64,000 nt of DNA, taken from positions 186,001 through 250,000 of the forward strand of contig JAJEKV010000091.1 in NCBI GenBank assembly GCA_021234155.1, read 5' to 3'. Below the pieces are notes generated by a model, which worked only from the letters and a program-made list of their open reading frames with translations, did no database searches and was not told where the DNA came from. The position numbers and the translations under genes are program-made. How positions within the stretch are numbered: position 1 is the first letter of the stretch; each line of letters starts with the position of its first letter. Source of the stretch: Isoetes taiwanensis. Its lineage: Eukaryota > Streptophyta > Lycopodiopsida > Isoetales > Isoetaceae. Of this stretch, positions 32,840-43,849 are shown in pieces.

Positions 32840-33018
32840 CATGAATGAATCGGCGTGCATTTCGAGAGAGGAGGGAAAAAAAACAATCAGATAGATAAGT
32901 AAATAGATAAAGGCCAGGCAATTATCTACCGAGATAATTGCCTGGCCTTTATCTATTTACTTATCTATCCTCATGTGTTTTTTTTTCTCTCTCTAACGTG
33001 AATGCATGCCGAAAGCAT
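32840..33018. repeat. Foldback hairpin (MITE- or miRNA-precursor-like)
   Basis: Perfect 38 bp inverted arms (32890-32927 and 32932-32969) flank a 4 nt loop ACCG. The pairing extends imperfectly outward through GAAAAAAAAC / GTTTTTTTTC and TCGGCGTGCAT / ATGCATGCCGA for ~80 bp per arm. A stem this long and precise suggests a recent foldback element or a small-RNA precursor. Confidence 0.75.
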
Positions 33019-33246
33019 GTATAGTTTTTCCTATATAGCGGTTTACGGCTGAGTGCAAAAACAATTTTATCCCTAGTTTCAACTTTTAAGCAAAAACGGG
33101 CGTGTCTTTTTAGTTTCTAAGTTTATAAATAAATAAACATAACACGCAAAGCGCGTGAATACCGATACTCGCTCACTTCCTATTGATAGATGCCAAGTTA
33201 CATTAATCACCCGGGTTGGTGACGAAGATGCATTGGAATTACATTT

Positions 33247-33781
33247 GGGCTAGCAAATCACAGCCCAGCTCCAGTTTCGGCTCCAATCTCCGGTCCGGTT
33301 GAATCGCGTGAGAGCACCCATCCGTTTGTTGCACCAGATCTTGCAACCCCCGGAGTACTTGGATCAAGTAATGATGATGGCAGCAGAGCAATGTGGCAAT
33401 GATAGATCTGGGCTCGAGTCCCTTGCAATCGCATGACGGAGGCTGGCCCTCTTATCTAATCACCGAGAATGCAAGTACATGCATTGATCGAGAGTGAATC
33501 TCGTGATCCGTCATTTCGAGATTCAAAATGAGGAGCTGCGTTTCTTAGTGGTTAGCCTCTATGCCCGGATGCCACAACACGAACCACTACCACAGGCGGT
33601 ATACGATGCAATGGAGATGGCTCAACCAATGGAGCAGGAGATGGAGCAGGAGGAGGAGCAGGAGGTGGAGCAGGCGGGGGAGGTGGAGCTAGAGCCTGGT
33701 GTTTTTGCTGGGGTTTTACCAGAAGAATTCACTATGCCCTGCAATGGAAATGGGAGTATCGATAGCCCAGCTACTCAGTAG
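33247..33781 (+). pseudogene. Hypothetical Pro/Ser- and Glu-rich gene
   Basis: The frame at 33247-33400 reads ANHSPAPVSAPISGPVESRE and FVAPDLATPGVLGSSNDD before a stop. A second frame at 33494-33781 is open for 95 codons with a MEQEMEQEEEQEVEQ tract and a short acidic end (VLPEEFTMP). About 70 bp after the stop, TTTTCCAATGAATACAAC could be a poly(A) region. No domain is recognised. The base composition is higher in GC than the surroundings, which fits coding sequence. Confidence 0.35.
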
Positions 33782-33849
33782 ACTGGGCTTGAAACAGTAG
33801 TCTGGGATTTTGTCTGGTTTATCCAGATTATATACAATTGTAAACTTTT

Positions 33850-34640
33850 TCCAATGAATACAACAAATTTTGTCTACTTCTATATTTCTACAATGTAGTA
33901 CATGTTACATACCTTTTTTAAGCGGTTTCTTGGCCATGCAACAAATGTTCCTACACTTTCTCCAACCGTATTCCCACCGGGGTGTCTGCGAGGTAAAGCT
34001 TCATCCATAGCGCAAAGATTAATCATGTGTAACTTCGGACATACTTATCCCCGAGCGGAATTCCATGACAGTTTGCAGTCGGATCGATGGAGTCGATCTT
34101 GCATAATCCTACTTTCCTTTTCTGATTTGTAGTTAAGTACATGAAACATTCATCTTCGACACTGCAGACAATTGCCTATTCAGACACCTTTACTGGAAAT
34201 TATTGTACAAGCTATAGGAATGAGATGCTTACGTAATTTCTCAGAGCCATTCTTGAGAAGCCGATTCGAAGTTTTAGAAATCACAGGCGCTATGGAAACG
34301 CAGGCGGCCGGGACAAATTCGAGTTACAAGAAAGCTTAGGTTAATTACATTTTGGCGGGATAAATGTAATCAATGAAAGAACAAGGTAGATTGGTTTTTA
34401 AAAACTCAATGAAAGAAGCTCTACGGACGGGTTTTTTTTTTAAAGTGAATCTTCGTCATTATTATTTTTATGTGTCAAGAATATTTCGAAACTGCATTTT
34501 GTGTTTTCTTGAAATTCAAATTTCCCTCGTGCAGGTAGAAAACGCTATTTCTCGTACAGGTAGAAAAAGCTATTTCTTCGAAAGCAGCTCGAAGGCCAGA
34601 TCCGAAGCGACCTTCCCGACTGTTACTAGGCGACTCCGGA
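33850..34640. other. Intergenic region, no defended gene
   Basis: Mixed sequence with short chance frames. I see no repeat or motif beyond one isolated TAGTACATGTTACATA. The last 250 bp lead into the start of the ParB/HAD gene. Confidence 0.4.
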
Positions 34641-35127
34641 GATGTCTTCTAAAACGAATCGAGGTCGAGGCGGACGGGGCCGAGGAAGCGATGGAAGAGG
34701 AATCCCAAAACCTCGCACTTCTCAAGTTTCAGAGGACGTTGATCGTAATACCACGAATAATACGTAACCCTACTCAAGGTATTTAATTTGCCACAGAATA
34801 CACACTGTGTGGAGAGTATTATGCTTGCATGAATTTGAGATATTTCCTTGCCTTCACTTAATATGCTTTGCATGAGTTTGAGTTATTATGCTTTGCATGA
34901 ATTTTAAGTATTACCATCAGTTAATGCTCTGATTGTCCGTTTTGTAGAACATAATTTTGCTCTGTTTTATAGAATATAGCAGTGTTAGACAGTTGGAGAT
35001 AGCAATGTTCAATGAGGTTAAATAGTGTGAAATATGGATTCATAAAGGGTATGTAGCTTAAAATGTGGATGCAAACTAATTTAGTTTCAAATTCACGCAT
35101 AGCATGGTCAATAATAGGAGCTACCAA

Positions 35128-35178
35128 CACGCCAAGCGTGATTTGTACTAATTTAGGTTTAAATGCACGCCAAGCGTG
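35128..35178. repeat. CACGCCAAGCGTG pair in intron 1
   Basis: Two copies of CACGCCAAGCGTG (35128-35140 and 35166-35178), 38 bp apart, lie within intron 1 of the ParB/HAD gene, 50-100 bp before the 3' splice site. Confidence 0.75.
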
Positions 35179-36395
35179 ATCTCTTGTTCTGAAAAGTACT
35201 CTAAAAAATGCTCATCTTCTTTTGCAGTGCCCAAGAGGAAGAAAACCCCTAACAATTCGGGTTCTAATCGTGCCAAGAAAGCAAGGGTAGACGACCCAGA
35301 TGCAGTACCATATGATCTCACCTTAGATGATGAAGGGCCGATTCTTATAGCAACCACTGACCCTGCCTGCCCTGAAGAGGAAATGGACGAGGGTGCCGAG
35401 TGGTACGTTGACCTTGCCAAGACAAATGGCAAGCTCGACTTAACTCTCTTCTCGAGGAAAAAGGAAGCAGACAAGATGGCCAAACAAGGGATCCTAATCT
35501 CTTGTGAGGAAGAGGATGACACAAACTGCAAATTGCTCTTGGAGATTACACATAAGCAAAAGAAAGATCTGCTCGGACTTCATCGTAGAGCTATCAGATA
35601 CAAGGATACGCTCATGAAGACAGATGTGAGCGGTGAGACATGTTTTAAATATGGTTGGCCAACCAATGTAGCGATTACGCCAATATCTATTTGCCAAGGG
35701 GTTACAGCTGTGCGTAGAGGCATGTTCACTAAACCGACAGCAAGTCACTATGTGTAGCAAGCTAGGGAATTAGCTGACTTGAAAGCTTCTAGGAGGGTCC
35801 TAGATCTAGGGAAGGATGTTCAACCCTGCGGTTTGTCGAAGGCATGGAGGCTTTTTTTTTGAGAATGAATGAACAGGGGTGGCGGCGCTAGAGGCCATGA
35901 ACATTTCGACCATTATCCATTGGGTCTTAAGGAAACTTTTGCGATCCATGTGAAGTCCCTCATCCGTTCACCAAGCTCCATTTATGTTAGCGTAAGATAT
36001 GATCCAAAGACATGCCATGGAGATTGTTTAGAGCATGATTAGTAATCCAGGTCAAATGCCTATGCCAGCGGATGTGTTACCTTGGGATATGATCTCGAAC
36101 AAGCCTGCTGAGTGGACGAACTTCGAGGACGTAATGTTAAAGGATAACATTAAATTCGTCGTCATCGACGGGCAGCATTCTGTTGAGGCACAGAAGGCCC
36201 TCATCGAACAGTGCGAAACAAACAAGGCCAAAACGCTGTTCTACAATCACTATGCATTATAGGAGGTGTCGTATCTTGGATGCCAATACTTCACCTGCAG
36301 ATTTGGCTGAGATTAGTGCAACTTTGAATGAAATGGGGAAGACATTTCTATACAAAAGGTAACTAACTGTATTAGGATGTTAGCACTTTCATATT

Positions 36396-36642
36396 CACGC
36401 CAGGCGTTCATTCAAATGAAACCAATTCAAGCCAGGCGTGATTTCCTGTAATGAAACCAAATCACGCCAGGCGTGCTTTCAAATCAAACCAATTCAGGCC
36501 AGGCGTGAAATGTTAAAGCACGCCTGGCATGAATTCAACCGATTCGAAAGCACGCCTGGCGTGAATTGCATTGGTATTTAATTCATTTCACGCCAGGCGT
36601 GCTTTGAGGTTGATCTTTTCTATTGAAATTGCACCCGGCGTG
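36396..36642. repeat. CACGCCAGGCGTG array in intron 2
   Basis: Eight palindromic sites lie at ~36396, 36428, 36463, 36495, 36519, 36551, 36589 and 36632, spaced 24-43 bp, with A/T-rich spacers (AATGAAACCAA, AATTCAACC). They fill most of the 327 bp intron. Variants change one or two positions of CACGCCAGGCGTG. Confidence 0.85.
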
Positions 36643-38541
36643 TTTCTTGTCTCTGATACTGATTCAATGCATGTACTTTTGGCAGTCCATACGTGGAGCA
36701 AGCGTACCCGCGCCCACAACGATGGGTGGAATATGGCTGCCCATTACCCACCGCATTGAGGGTCAAAGTCCGAGGCTTTCAAGCTTCTTTGGAGCGGACT
36801 ACATCGCAGAACAACAATTATACAGGAGAAGAAGAAAACTGCAAGAAAATCAAAGAAAAAAGGTGGTGATGACATTGCAGATCCTTCTGAAAGCTCATCT
36901 AGCAGGTCAGGCCCAACAGACTCGTATAAGATTGTGTTCTGTAAGGATGCAGTATGGCAAAAGTGGAATGAATTCTGGGACGCTTATGCACAAAGGAAGC
37001 TGCCAGATACTATGGGTAGTCCTGTTGATGTAAGCATCTTTGACTTGAATGTGACAGAGATGAGAAAGACTCAGGGGCTAGACGACGCTGAGACCATTTG
37101 GGTTTTAGACCAGTGCTTAAAGAAGGAAGTCTTATACAAGAAGAGTGCTTTCACTAAGGATAGGATGTCCTTCGTTGAGTGCTGCAGCCATGTGAAGGAT
37201 GTACATTACAATGAAGTCATTTGTAGGGAGCCGAGTTACAAAGGCTATCGGGGGATGTGGCATTATCCGAAATTGGATTCTTTGGACAAATACAAGGTCA
37301 AGAATGATGACATCAAGAAGTTTGTATTCTGGTCAAAGGACTTCCTAAAGAATTGGAAGGCTCAAAATACAAAACATAAGGAGACTCTACCCCCTAAGGT
37401 ACTGGCCGAGTTGAGAAGAAAAGTGGCCCTTGTGAAGAAGATTACTGGAGAAGACGACGTTGTCCAGTATGCAGTCTCCATTGGGTACAAAGGTCTCTTG
37501 CCAGAATCAACTTCTGGCCTTAAAAATATATCACTCTTTGTGTTGGACAGTAGGGGTGGGAGAGGAGATATGGGCATTAATATATGATGTTAAGGATAAT
37601 GAGCTCCGAACAGAACGGAAGATGGCACATGTGATCTTTATTATGATAGCCATGCTGTCAGACGAGGAATACAAGGGTGATAATAGCAGTGCATGGGAAT
37701 GTTTTCTTCTAGATGATCCAGACTTAAGAACTATATTCTATCATACGAATCAGGATCAGTCAGAACAGGATGAGTCAGAAGAGGATGAGGATCGGGACCC
37801 CCTCCTAAGTGGGGAAATCAAGTACGAGCTACAAACTAAGGAGAAGGGCCCCTTAAATAAAAATGGATTTCCCCCATCTATGGCTGCTTACCTCGTCGAG
37901 GCATTTGCTCCAATTGATACAACCTGCTTGGAGCTTCATGTTGGAGGTTATATTGCCCGAGAGGCTCTTATGGGTGTTAGAAGATGTCACTGCTTTGTGA
38001 GTGATGAGCAGGCCAAAGACTTTCTTGAACCATTCCTCATGCATGTGCTTGCCAAATCTCCTAAAGGCCCTTATGGCAACCTGAAATCATCAGCAATCAA
38101 AAGTCTCGTAGACTTGTCCAATTCGAAAGTGGACGATGGTTCTGGTGAGGGAACTAGTAATCAGCAGCCTGATAAGGAAAGCAATAATGAACAAATAGCT
38201 GCTAAAGTGGCTGCTCAAAGTACTGTGATCGCGGCGAACTTAGGGAATATCTTTGCCTCCCTTCAGGGTGATGCAAGCAACAATAGAGTAGATTCACAGG
38301 TTAACAATGAACTAATTGACAGGGCAACCGGAACTGATGGCAACCAAGACGACTCTAGTGATTCACAGGTTTGCCAAATCAATAGTAAAATAATGTCAGT
38401 TGTGAAGGACGCAGCGGAACTAATAGAAAATAACAATTCTAACAGTCAGAAGAGCACGACGATTAAGGGTGGCGAAGGGGAGAATGACGCCGACGACGGC
38501 AGCGAAACTGAAGATGATAGGTATGGCCTTGCCCACGAAAT

Positions 38542-38675
38542 CGCGCCACGCGTGATTTAATTTGTATTACCTTTGAATTAAATCGCGCCAGGCGTGCTTT
38601 GATTATTTTTCGTTGTCAAACCAAATCACGCCGAGCGCGATTTGGTTACGACTATCTCAAATCACGTTTGGCGCG
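38542..38675. repeat. CACGCC-type palindromes in intron 3
   Basis: Four diverged sites (38542 CGCGCCACGCGTG, 38584 CGCGCCAGGCGTG, 38627 CACGCCGAGCGCG, 38663 CACGTTTGGCGCG) lie within the 211 bp intron. Confidence 0.75.
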
Positions 38676-39368
38676 TTTGTATTGTTTGTGTTATCGTATC
38701 TTGCTGACCAGATACATGTTTGATGTTTCAGCTTGCATTGCGTTTCTAAGAAGGTTGTGGTGTTCGATCTAAACGGAGTCCTTTGCAAGACTTTTTCGAA
38801 AAATAAAGTGGCTAGAGATCAGTTTCATCAAACACCAGTAGAATCAAACACCAAGTGGATCTATCCGCGGCCGCACTTGAAGGAGATGCTAGATGAGGCA
38901 TTCAGGTTATTTCGAGTTGGTATTTGGTCATCCATGGAACTAAGGAATATCAAGGATACTTTGGAGGCACTGGGGGAAATGCGTAGACATTGGTTGACCT
39001 TTTGGGATCAGAACAAATGTGTGAAGTTCACTAATCCCAATGATCCAACAGGCAAGCCTATCTTCATCAAACACTTGAGTAACATGATGGACGAACTTGG
39101 TATCGAGAATAAGGATGATATAATCATAGTGGATGATGATGCTCTCAAATGCTTCTACAATCAAACGCAGGCCCTGAATCCACCATCTTACGATCCAAAA
39201 AACTTTGCGACAGATGATTTTCTGGTGAAATTTGTGTCTATTATGCATAATTTGGCTATGGGGATGACGGTGGGTGAAGTGTTAGATTCATACCCAGAAC
39301 TGAATAGAACGGCTGACATGGAACCACACCTTGTTAAATACGTGGAAAAACATGGATTGATCCCTTAA

Positions 39369-39675
39369 TGTTTTATTGGAATATATGATATCTTTGTATG
39401 ATATTTGTGCCATGTATCGATAATTTCGAGTCTGGAATTGCCTCGCAAATAATGCAATTCGTTATTATCAAACCTAATATTATCATCTAAATGCTCTTCA
39501 ATTTTGGTCTCATCTATGTTAGCAACTTGCTCTTCATTTTTGCATATTTCAATTCGCATATGAAACGTCACACGTGAATCGCAGCCTTGTGTTATTTTTG
39601 AAGTAAAAAAAAAAAAGATTAAAAAAAACAAAAACCCCCTAGAAGACAACAGCAGGTTGGCGTGATTTTGGAGTT
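39369..39675. other. Region between HAD exon and right TIR
   Basis: AT-rich 3' flank with an A-rich stretch (39604-39640) and a half site GGCGTGATTTTG just inside the right TIR. It has no open frame. Confidence 0.45.
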
Positions 39676-39706
39676 GACATAATCCCAATTTAATTGGATG
39701 ATGGTT
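39676..39706 (-). repeat. Right terminal inverted repeat of giant element
   Basis: 31 bp beginning GACATAATCCC and ending ATGATGGTT. It is the inverted partner of 4969-4999. It is followed directly by GCAA (39707-39710), matching the 4 bp before the left repeat. Confidence 0.85.
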
Positions 39707-39710
39707 GCAA

Positions 39711-40246
39711 CGTCACCATGCCCAATACCTGAGGCAGAGGTTGCACAGGGAATTAGACGGGTCCTTCGCGAGGAGAAGGACCGCCAGTCTCGTCGGCTGA
39801 ACATTGTGGTTCGGGGCTTGTCTGAAGAATAGGACGAAGATCTCCCAGCTAAACTCCATGCCCTGGTGTTGGCAAGGCTCCAATTGCAGCACTTGACAGT
39901 AAGAAACCCGACCAGAGTCGGAGGTCCAAACATAAGACCCCGACTAGTTAAACTCACAGTGCTCGACCAGGCATCGAAGACGTTGATGCTGCAGCGCGCT
40001 AGTCGTTTGAAGGGGACATCGGTGTACTTAGACATGGATCTGACCCCGGTTCAACAGAAGGAGAGGCAAGAGGAGTTTGCAAATATTAGACAGGTCAGGC
40101 AGGCAGGGGGATCGGCAGGCCTGGTTAATGGCAAGATGAAGGTATTTGTGCCTCCACGGCCAACAGTGGCAGAAGCGGCGACCCCACGGGACCAAGCACT
40201 TCTGGATCCCCCACCTCCAGAATGGCAGATCACACACAGCAGCTAG
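39711..40246 (+). pseudogene. LINE-B ORF1, RNA-binding half
   Basis: The frame continuing from the 5' half reads TSPCPIPEAEVAQGIRRVL, RRLNIVVRGLSEE, a TAG at 39828, then ARLQLQHLTVRNPTRVG, RLVKLTVLDQASKTLMLQRA and LKGTSVYLDMDLTPVQQKE. The pattern (R-LNIV--GL..., RP-LVK---D...K---L--A--LKGT-VY---DLTP-Q) is that of LINE ORF1 proteins with an RRM-like nucleic acid-binding domain. It ends in a Pro-rich tail. One internal stop is the only break I see. Confidence 0.75.
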
Positions 40247-40371
40247 GATCAAGTACCCGGGCACCACCCACAGCAACAGAGCCGGACATGAGGGCCCCGA
40301 CACCTGCCAATGGCCCAACTCCTGCAGCCTCCATAGGGACTGGGATAGGGCAGTCACCACACACAGCATAG

Positions 40372-41310
40372 GAAGAGTGCCTTCGAATTGTATCGTGGAA
40401 CTATAGAGGATTTCTTTGGAAGCGCGACGAGGGCATTGCTGAAATTGCTACAGGCATGGACATCATCTTCTTGCAAGAGACATGGGAATATAGTGGTCAT
40501 CTGTTACCGGACATCCCAGGGTACCATCACTTCTCATTGGCCAATGAGCGCCATGGCAAGCGAGGGTATAGAGGAGTTGCGTACTACTTCAAAGATGCTA
40601 TAGCACCCACAGTCTCGCTCCACAAGGCTGATAGACTCAACCGCTACCTGTGGATACAAGTGCTGCAGCCTTACCATCGCCCACCGTTTATTGTAGGATG
40701 TTATATACCCCATGAAACTTCTAAGTTCTACAAGGTTCATCAGGCAGATATAGATGTGCATATGCCCTATAGGGAACTGTATGATGACATAGAGCAGTAT
40801 CGCCAGGAGGGTCATGTATTTTTATTAGGAGATTTCAATGCACGTACGACACAGTGGCAGTAGGTCACCTTTCGGGGAAATGCCGACTCCAATCCACTTT
40901 GGCTAGAAACAGAGGCATCTCAGCATGCAAGACGCTCCCAGGATACAGTCTCCATAGCCTTTGGAAGGGAGTTGGTCCAGCTATGCCAGATCTTTGACAT
41001 GGTGATCTGCAATGGCATGCACAAATGGCCGCGATCAGGGGGCTTCACTTGCAGAAGCGACGGGGGCAATGGTGGAGCCATCGTGGTGGACTAAAGCTCT
41101 AGTGCCAGAACTTGATATCATTAGAGATTTCGCGACAGGCATAGGAACAAGAGATGAAGAGACTTTGTCAGACCATTATCCACTTTATGTCACTTTGAAT
41201 TGGAGGCACTCAGTGGCGTGGTCACAGGACAGGCGCCCTCGGGGTTTAGGATACACCCCGAACTATCGGAAGCAAGCAAGATATGAGATGGCGCTTGAAT
41301 GTGAGCTATA
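40372..41310 (+). pseudogene. LINE-B ORF2 endonuclease domain
   Basis: It starts CLRIVSWNYRGFLWKRDEG (the N-terminal strand with the catalytic Asn), then GMDIIFLQETWE (Glu), FLLGDFNARTTQW (GDFN), and SDHYPLYVTLNW (SDH) at ~41170. It is an APE-type endonuclease. A stop at 40861 and two frameshifts near 41090 and 41130 break it. Confidence 0.85.
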
Positions 41311-43560
41311 GGGGATTGATGCCCTCTATACATTGCATGATAAGTGTGAATGGTTGGTGAAGGCCTTACTCGCAGCAGCCAGTGAATGCTTTGCAGCAAG
41401 AAAGCCCCCGCGAAGGGACACTGCGCAATTCCCTCAGAACCCCTGGTTTGACGCCAAATGTAAGGCTCTAAAGAGTTAGCTACGCACCATCTTAGATCCA
41501 CAGCTCCGGCAACAGGCCATTAGGGACTATAAGGCATTCTTGAAATCCAAAAAGCATCGCTACGTTGCAAGAAAATCAGCAACGCATGTTTGATCTCCTG
41601 ATGACTGAGCCAAAAGCCTTTTGGCGTACAATGCTGTATAAGAGGCATCAAACACCTGGCAATGTTACCTCTGACCAGTGGAGACAACGGTTGGAGAAGT
41701 TATATGACCCCCCAAGAGCAATCGTTGAGGTACCAGATCAGCTAGGAGAAACACTACAGCTTTCAGAGGAGGACATCCACCAGGGTCTTAGGCATCTTGC
41801 TAATGGTAAAGCAAAGGACTTGCAGTGACTTCAGGCCGAGCTGTTGAAATGGGGTGGGCCAGCTTTGCTCGGGCCTTTGACAGGGATAATCAATCAGGCC
41901 ATCAGAGAGGGCCTCCCACAGGAATGGATGGTTAGCAAGGTCACCCCTATTCATAAGACGGGAAGTAGGGATGACTCCACCAACGACCGTATGATCATGG
42001 TGAGCCCGTTACTCGCAAAACTTCTAGCGGTGTCTTTGGAGAAGAAGTTAACGCAATGGGGTGAGGAAGCTGGAGTACGTCTGCGGTTGGCGGGCGGTTT
42101 TAAGCCACGCCAACTTCCGCAGTGATCATATTTTTTACTCTCCAGAATTCTTATGGAAGCTAGCCGCCAATGCAACGCACGGGACTTGTATTGTTGTTTC
42201 GTGGATTTTAAGGCGACATATGATACAGATCCCTCGGGGACTGTTGTGGCAACACTTGCGGGGAGCTACATGTCCGGACAGATTTGTAGAATGCCATACC
42301 CACGGCTCTATGGCCGGAATATATGCCACTTTACTGCGTCGGATCAGCGGGTGAACGGCACCATAGGTGTTAAGCAGGGGATGTCCGTTATCTCCAATGC
42401 TTTTGGACTCTATATCGACAAGTTGGAGACACGGATGCAAGACCATGGAGATGGTGGCCCTTGATTGCCGAGGCATATCTGATAAAAGCAGTTGCTCTAT
42501 CTGGATGATCTGGGCTTATTGTCCCATACAGCTAGGAGTATGCATGAACATTTGGATGCTCTCAGTCAATTCTGTGACATAACAGGAATGACCGTCAACC
42601 AGCAGAAAACCAAGCTGTTGCCAATCCTGTCTGTGCAGCATGATATCCCAGACTTCTATTACAGAGGACAAAGGATGGAAGTTGTAAGGACCTTTAGGTA
42701 TCTGGGAATCGATTTCTCTGCTAACATGCTATGGGATGACTGTGTAGAAAGAAGGGTCAGCGCAGGATGGAAAGCCCTATATGCAATGCAGAATAACTGT
42801 TACAGGATAGATCTCTACGATTGGGCACGCAAAGCACACATGTTCCGAGCACTCGTGGAACCAGTATTAATGTATGGAGTAGAGGTCTGGGGGCCAGCGA
42901 TTAGCAAGGGCACTTGGGATAAGCTAGAGAGGGTACAGAAGGCTTTCCTGACATACAGCCTAGGCGTCAAGAACACGGTGCCTTATCCGATTTTGTTGTA
43001 TGAGACTGGCTTTTGGCCCCTGCAGCATTCTGCTATGCGCAGGCACCTTGCGTATTTCCATAAGGTTGACAGAATGGATGCACAACGTCTTCCTCCCCGG
43101 GCTCTGTTATTGGCACAAGGGCCACAACGTCTGAAGAGAGTATGGCAGGAGCATTGCAGGGGATGGTTCGCAAGATGGTCCATAGACTATCAACAGATTA
43201 TGGAGATGTCGGATATCGCAGAACAGGAGCTGCATTTGAATGAGCGCTTTGCTATCTCTCTGTGGGATGCACCCACTCTTGCAAATCCCAAAACAGAGCA
43301 CTACCACATGCAGGTTAATCCGTCGCTTGAACATGGCCCCCACCAGTATTTGAAGGCACACATCTCTACCAAGAAATGAAGAGCTATAGTTGCAATAAGG
43401 ACAGGGTCCCACCATCTCAGAATTGAGACAGGCCACTGGGGTACGGATGGAAGGCAGGGAATCCCCCGGCATGAGAGACTATGCTAGTGTTGTCACATGC
43501 AGATAGTAGAAGATGAACACCATGCCCTATAGGAGTGTCCGGCATATGCACACATCCGAA
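41311..43560 (+). pseudogene. LINE-B ORF2 reverse transcriptase and C-terminal knuckle
   Basis: After a linker (LLTEPKAFWRTMLYKRHQT) the RT begins with LRHLANGKAKDLQ and REGLPQEWMVSKVTPIHKTG. It passes through broken frames (CFVDFKATYDT, motif A; GVKQGMSVISNAFGLYIDKL, motif B) to LLYLDDLGLLSHTARSM (motif C, YLDD) and FRYLGIDFSANMLWDD. The thumb WGPAISKGTWDKLERVQKAF aligns with LINE-A. A knuckle with CHMQIVEDEHHAL and CPAYAHIR ends the protein near 43560. Motif C is YLDD rather than YADD. Several stops and frameshifts lie between 41830 and 42490. Confidence 0.85.
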
Positions 43561-43849
43561 CAGCTCATGCCGATCTCAGATGCTCTGAGATAGCAATTCA
43601 TCAACTGCTGGCTTCGCCAATGGTTGCACGTCTCGCATCCTACATTCCGCAAGTCTCCACCGTCAGGGAATCCCTCACAGCACAGGGAATTTGAGCGCCT
43701 AGATAGGGACTCTGAACGCCTACTACAAGGGGTTTTCCTCCCACGTGGGGGGTTTTTTCGTCCCAGTGGTAGAGACACATTGTACAGGGTTTATGTGGTT
43801 TTCTTTTGTGTTTGGATACTTTCCGATATATTGTATGTCTATAACCGTC

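Larger units (their letters stand above)
34642..39368 (+). pseudogene. Large ParB-like / methyltransferase-like / HAD phosphatase gene
   Basis: Exon 1 (ATG 34642) encodes RGRGGRGRGSDGRG and SQVSEDVDRN. After intron 1 (acceptor TTTTGCAG, 35226), VPKRKKTPNNSGSNRAKKAR looks like a nuclear localisation signal, followed by EWYVDLAKTNGKLDLT. At ~36150-36200 IKFVVIDGQHSVEAQKALI resembles the ParB/sulfiredoxin-fold GQH motif. Intron 2 (36359-36685) joins FLYK-SPYVEQAYPRPQRW in frame. Then follow KDAVWQKWNEFWDAY, ISLFVLDSRGGRGDMG, PPSMAAYLVEAFAP with LELHVGGYIAREALMGVRRC, an acidic Asn-rich linker, and intron 3 (38521-38731). The last exon is a FCP1/NIF-type HAD domain (VVVFDLNGVLCKTF, FRVGIWSSMELRN, IIIVDDDALKCF). 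The middle resembles a degenerate beta-class DNA methyltransferase (motif IV then motifs X/I). That is inference. About five frameshifts are present. Confidence 0.6.
4965..39710. mobile_element. Giant TIR transposon inserted in LINE-B ORF1
   Basis: A 34,738 bp segment (4969-39706) is bounded by 31 bp inverted repeats with one mismatch and flanked by GCAA on both sides. Removing it with one GCAA rejoins LINE-B ORF1 in frame, which is strong evidence for the exact ends. A 10.9 kb gypsy element is nested inside, so the unit was about 23.8 kb. It carries at least eight gene-like units on both strands, most with GT-AG introns: two different DDE-like proteins, an Ulp1 protease and a ParB-like/HAD gene. 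I see no family-B DNA polymerase, retroviral-type integrase outside the nested gypsy, or FtsK-like ATPase, so it is not a Polinton/Maverick. The superfamily is unassigned. Confidence 0.82.

Noticed and set aside
36396-36642. Regularly spaced repeats resembling a CRISPR array
   Set aside because: The repeats are only ~13 bp, palindromic and variable, spacers are short and AT-rich, the array sits in a spliced intron and there are no cas genes. The DNA is plant nuclear.
4969-39706. 31 bp inverted similarity as a result of LINE twin priming
   Set aside because: Twin priming does not give a 34.7 kb gene-bearing segment with a 4 bp duplication and a perfectly restored ORF1 frame. A TIR transposon explains all of it.
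4969-39706. Polinton/Maverick identity for the giant element
   Set aside because: No protein-primed polymerase B, retroviral-like integrase of its own or FtsK-type ATPase is visible. TIRs are 31 bp and the duplication 4 bp rather than long TIRs with 6 bp.
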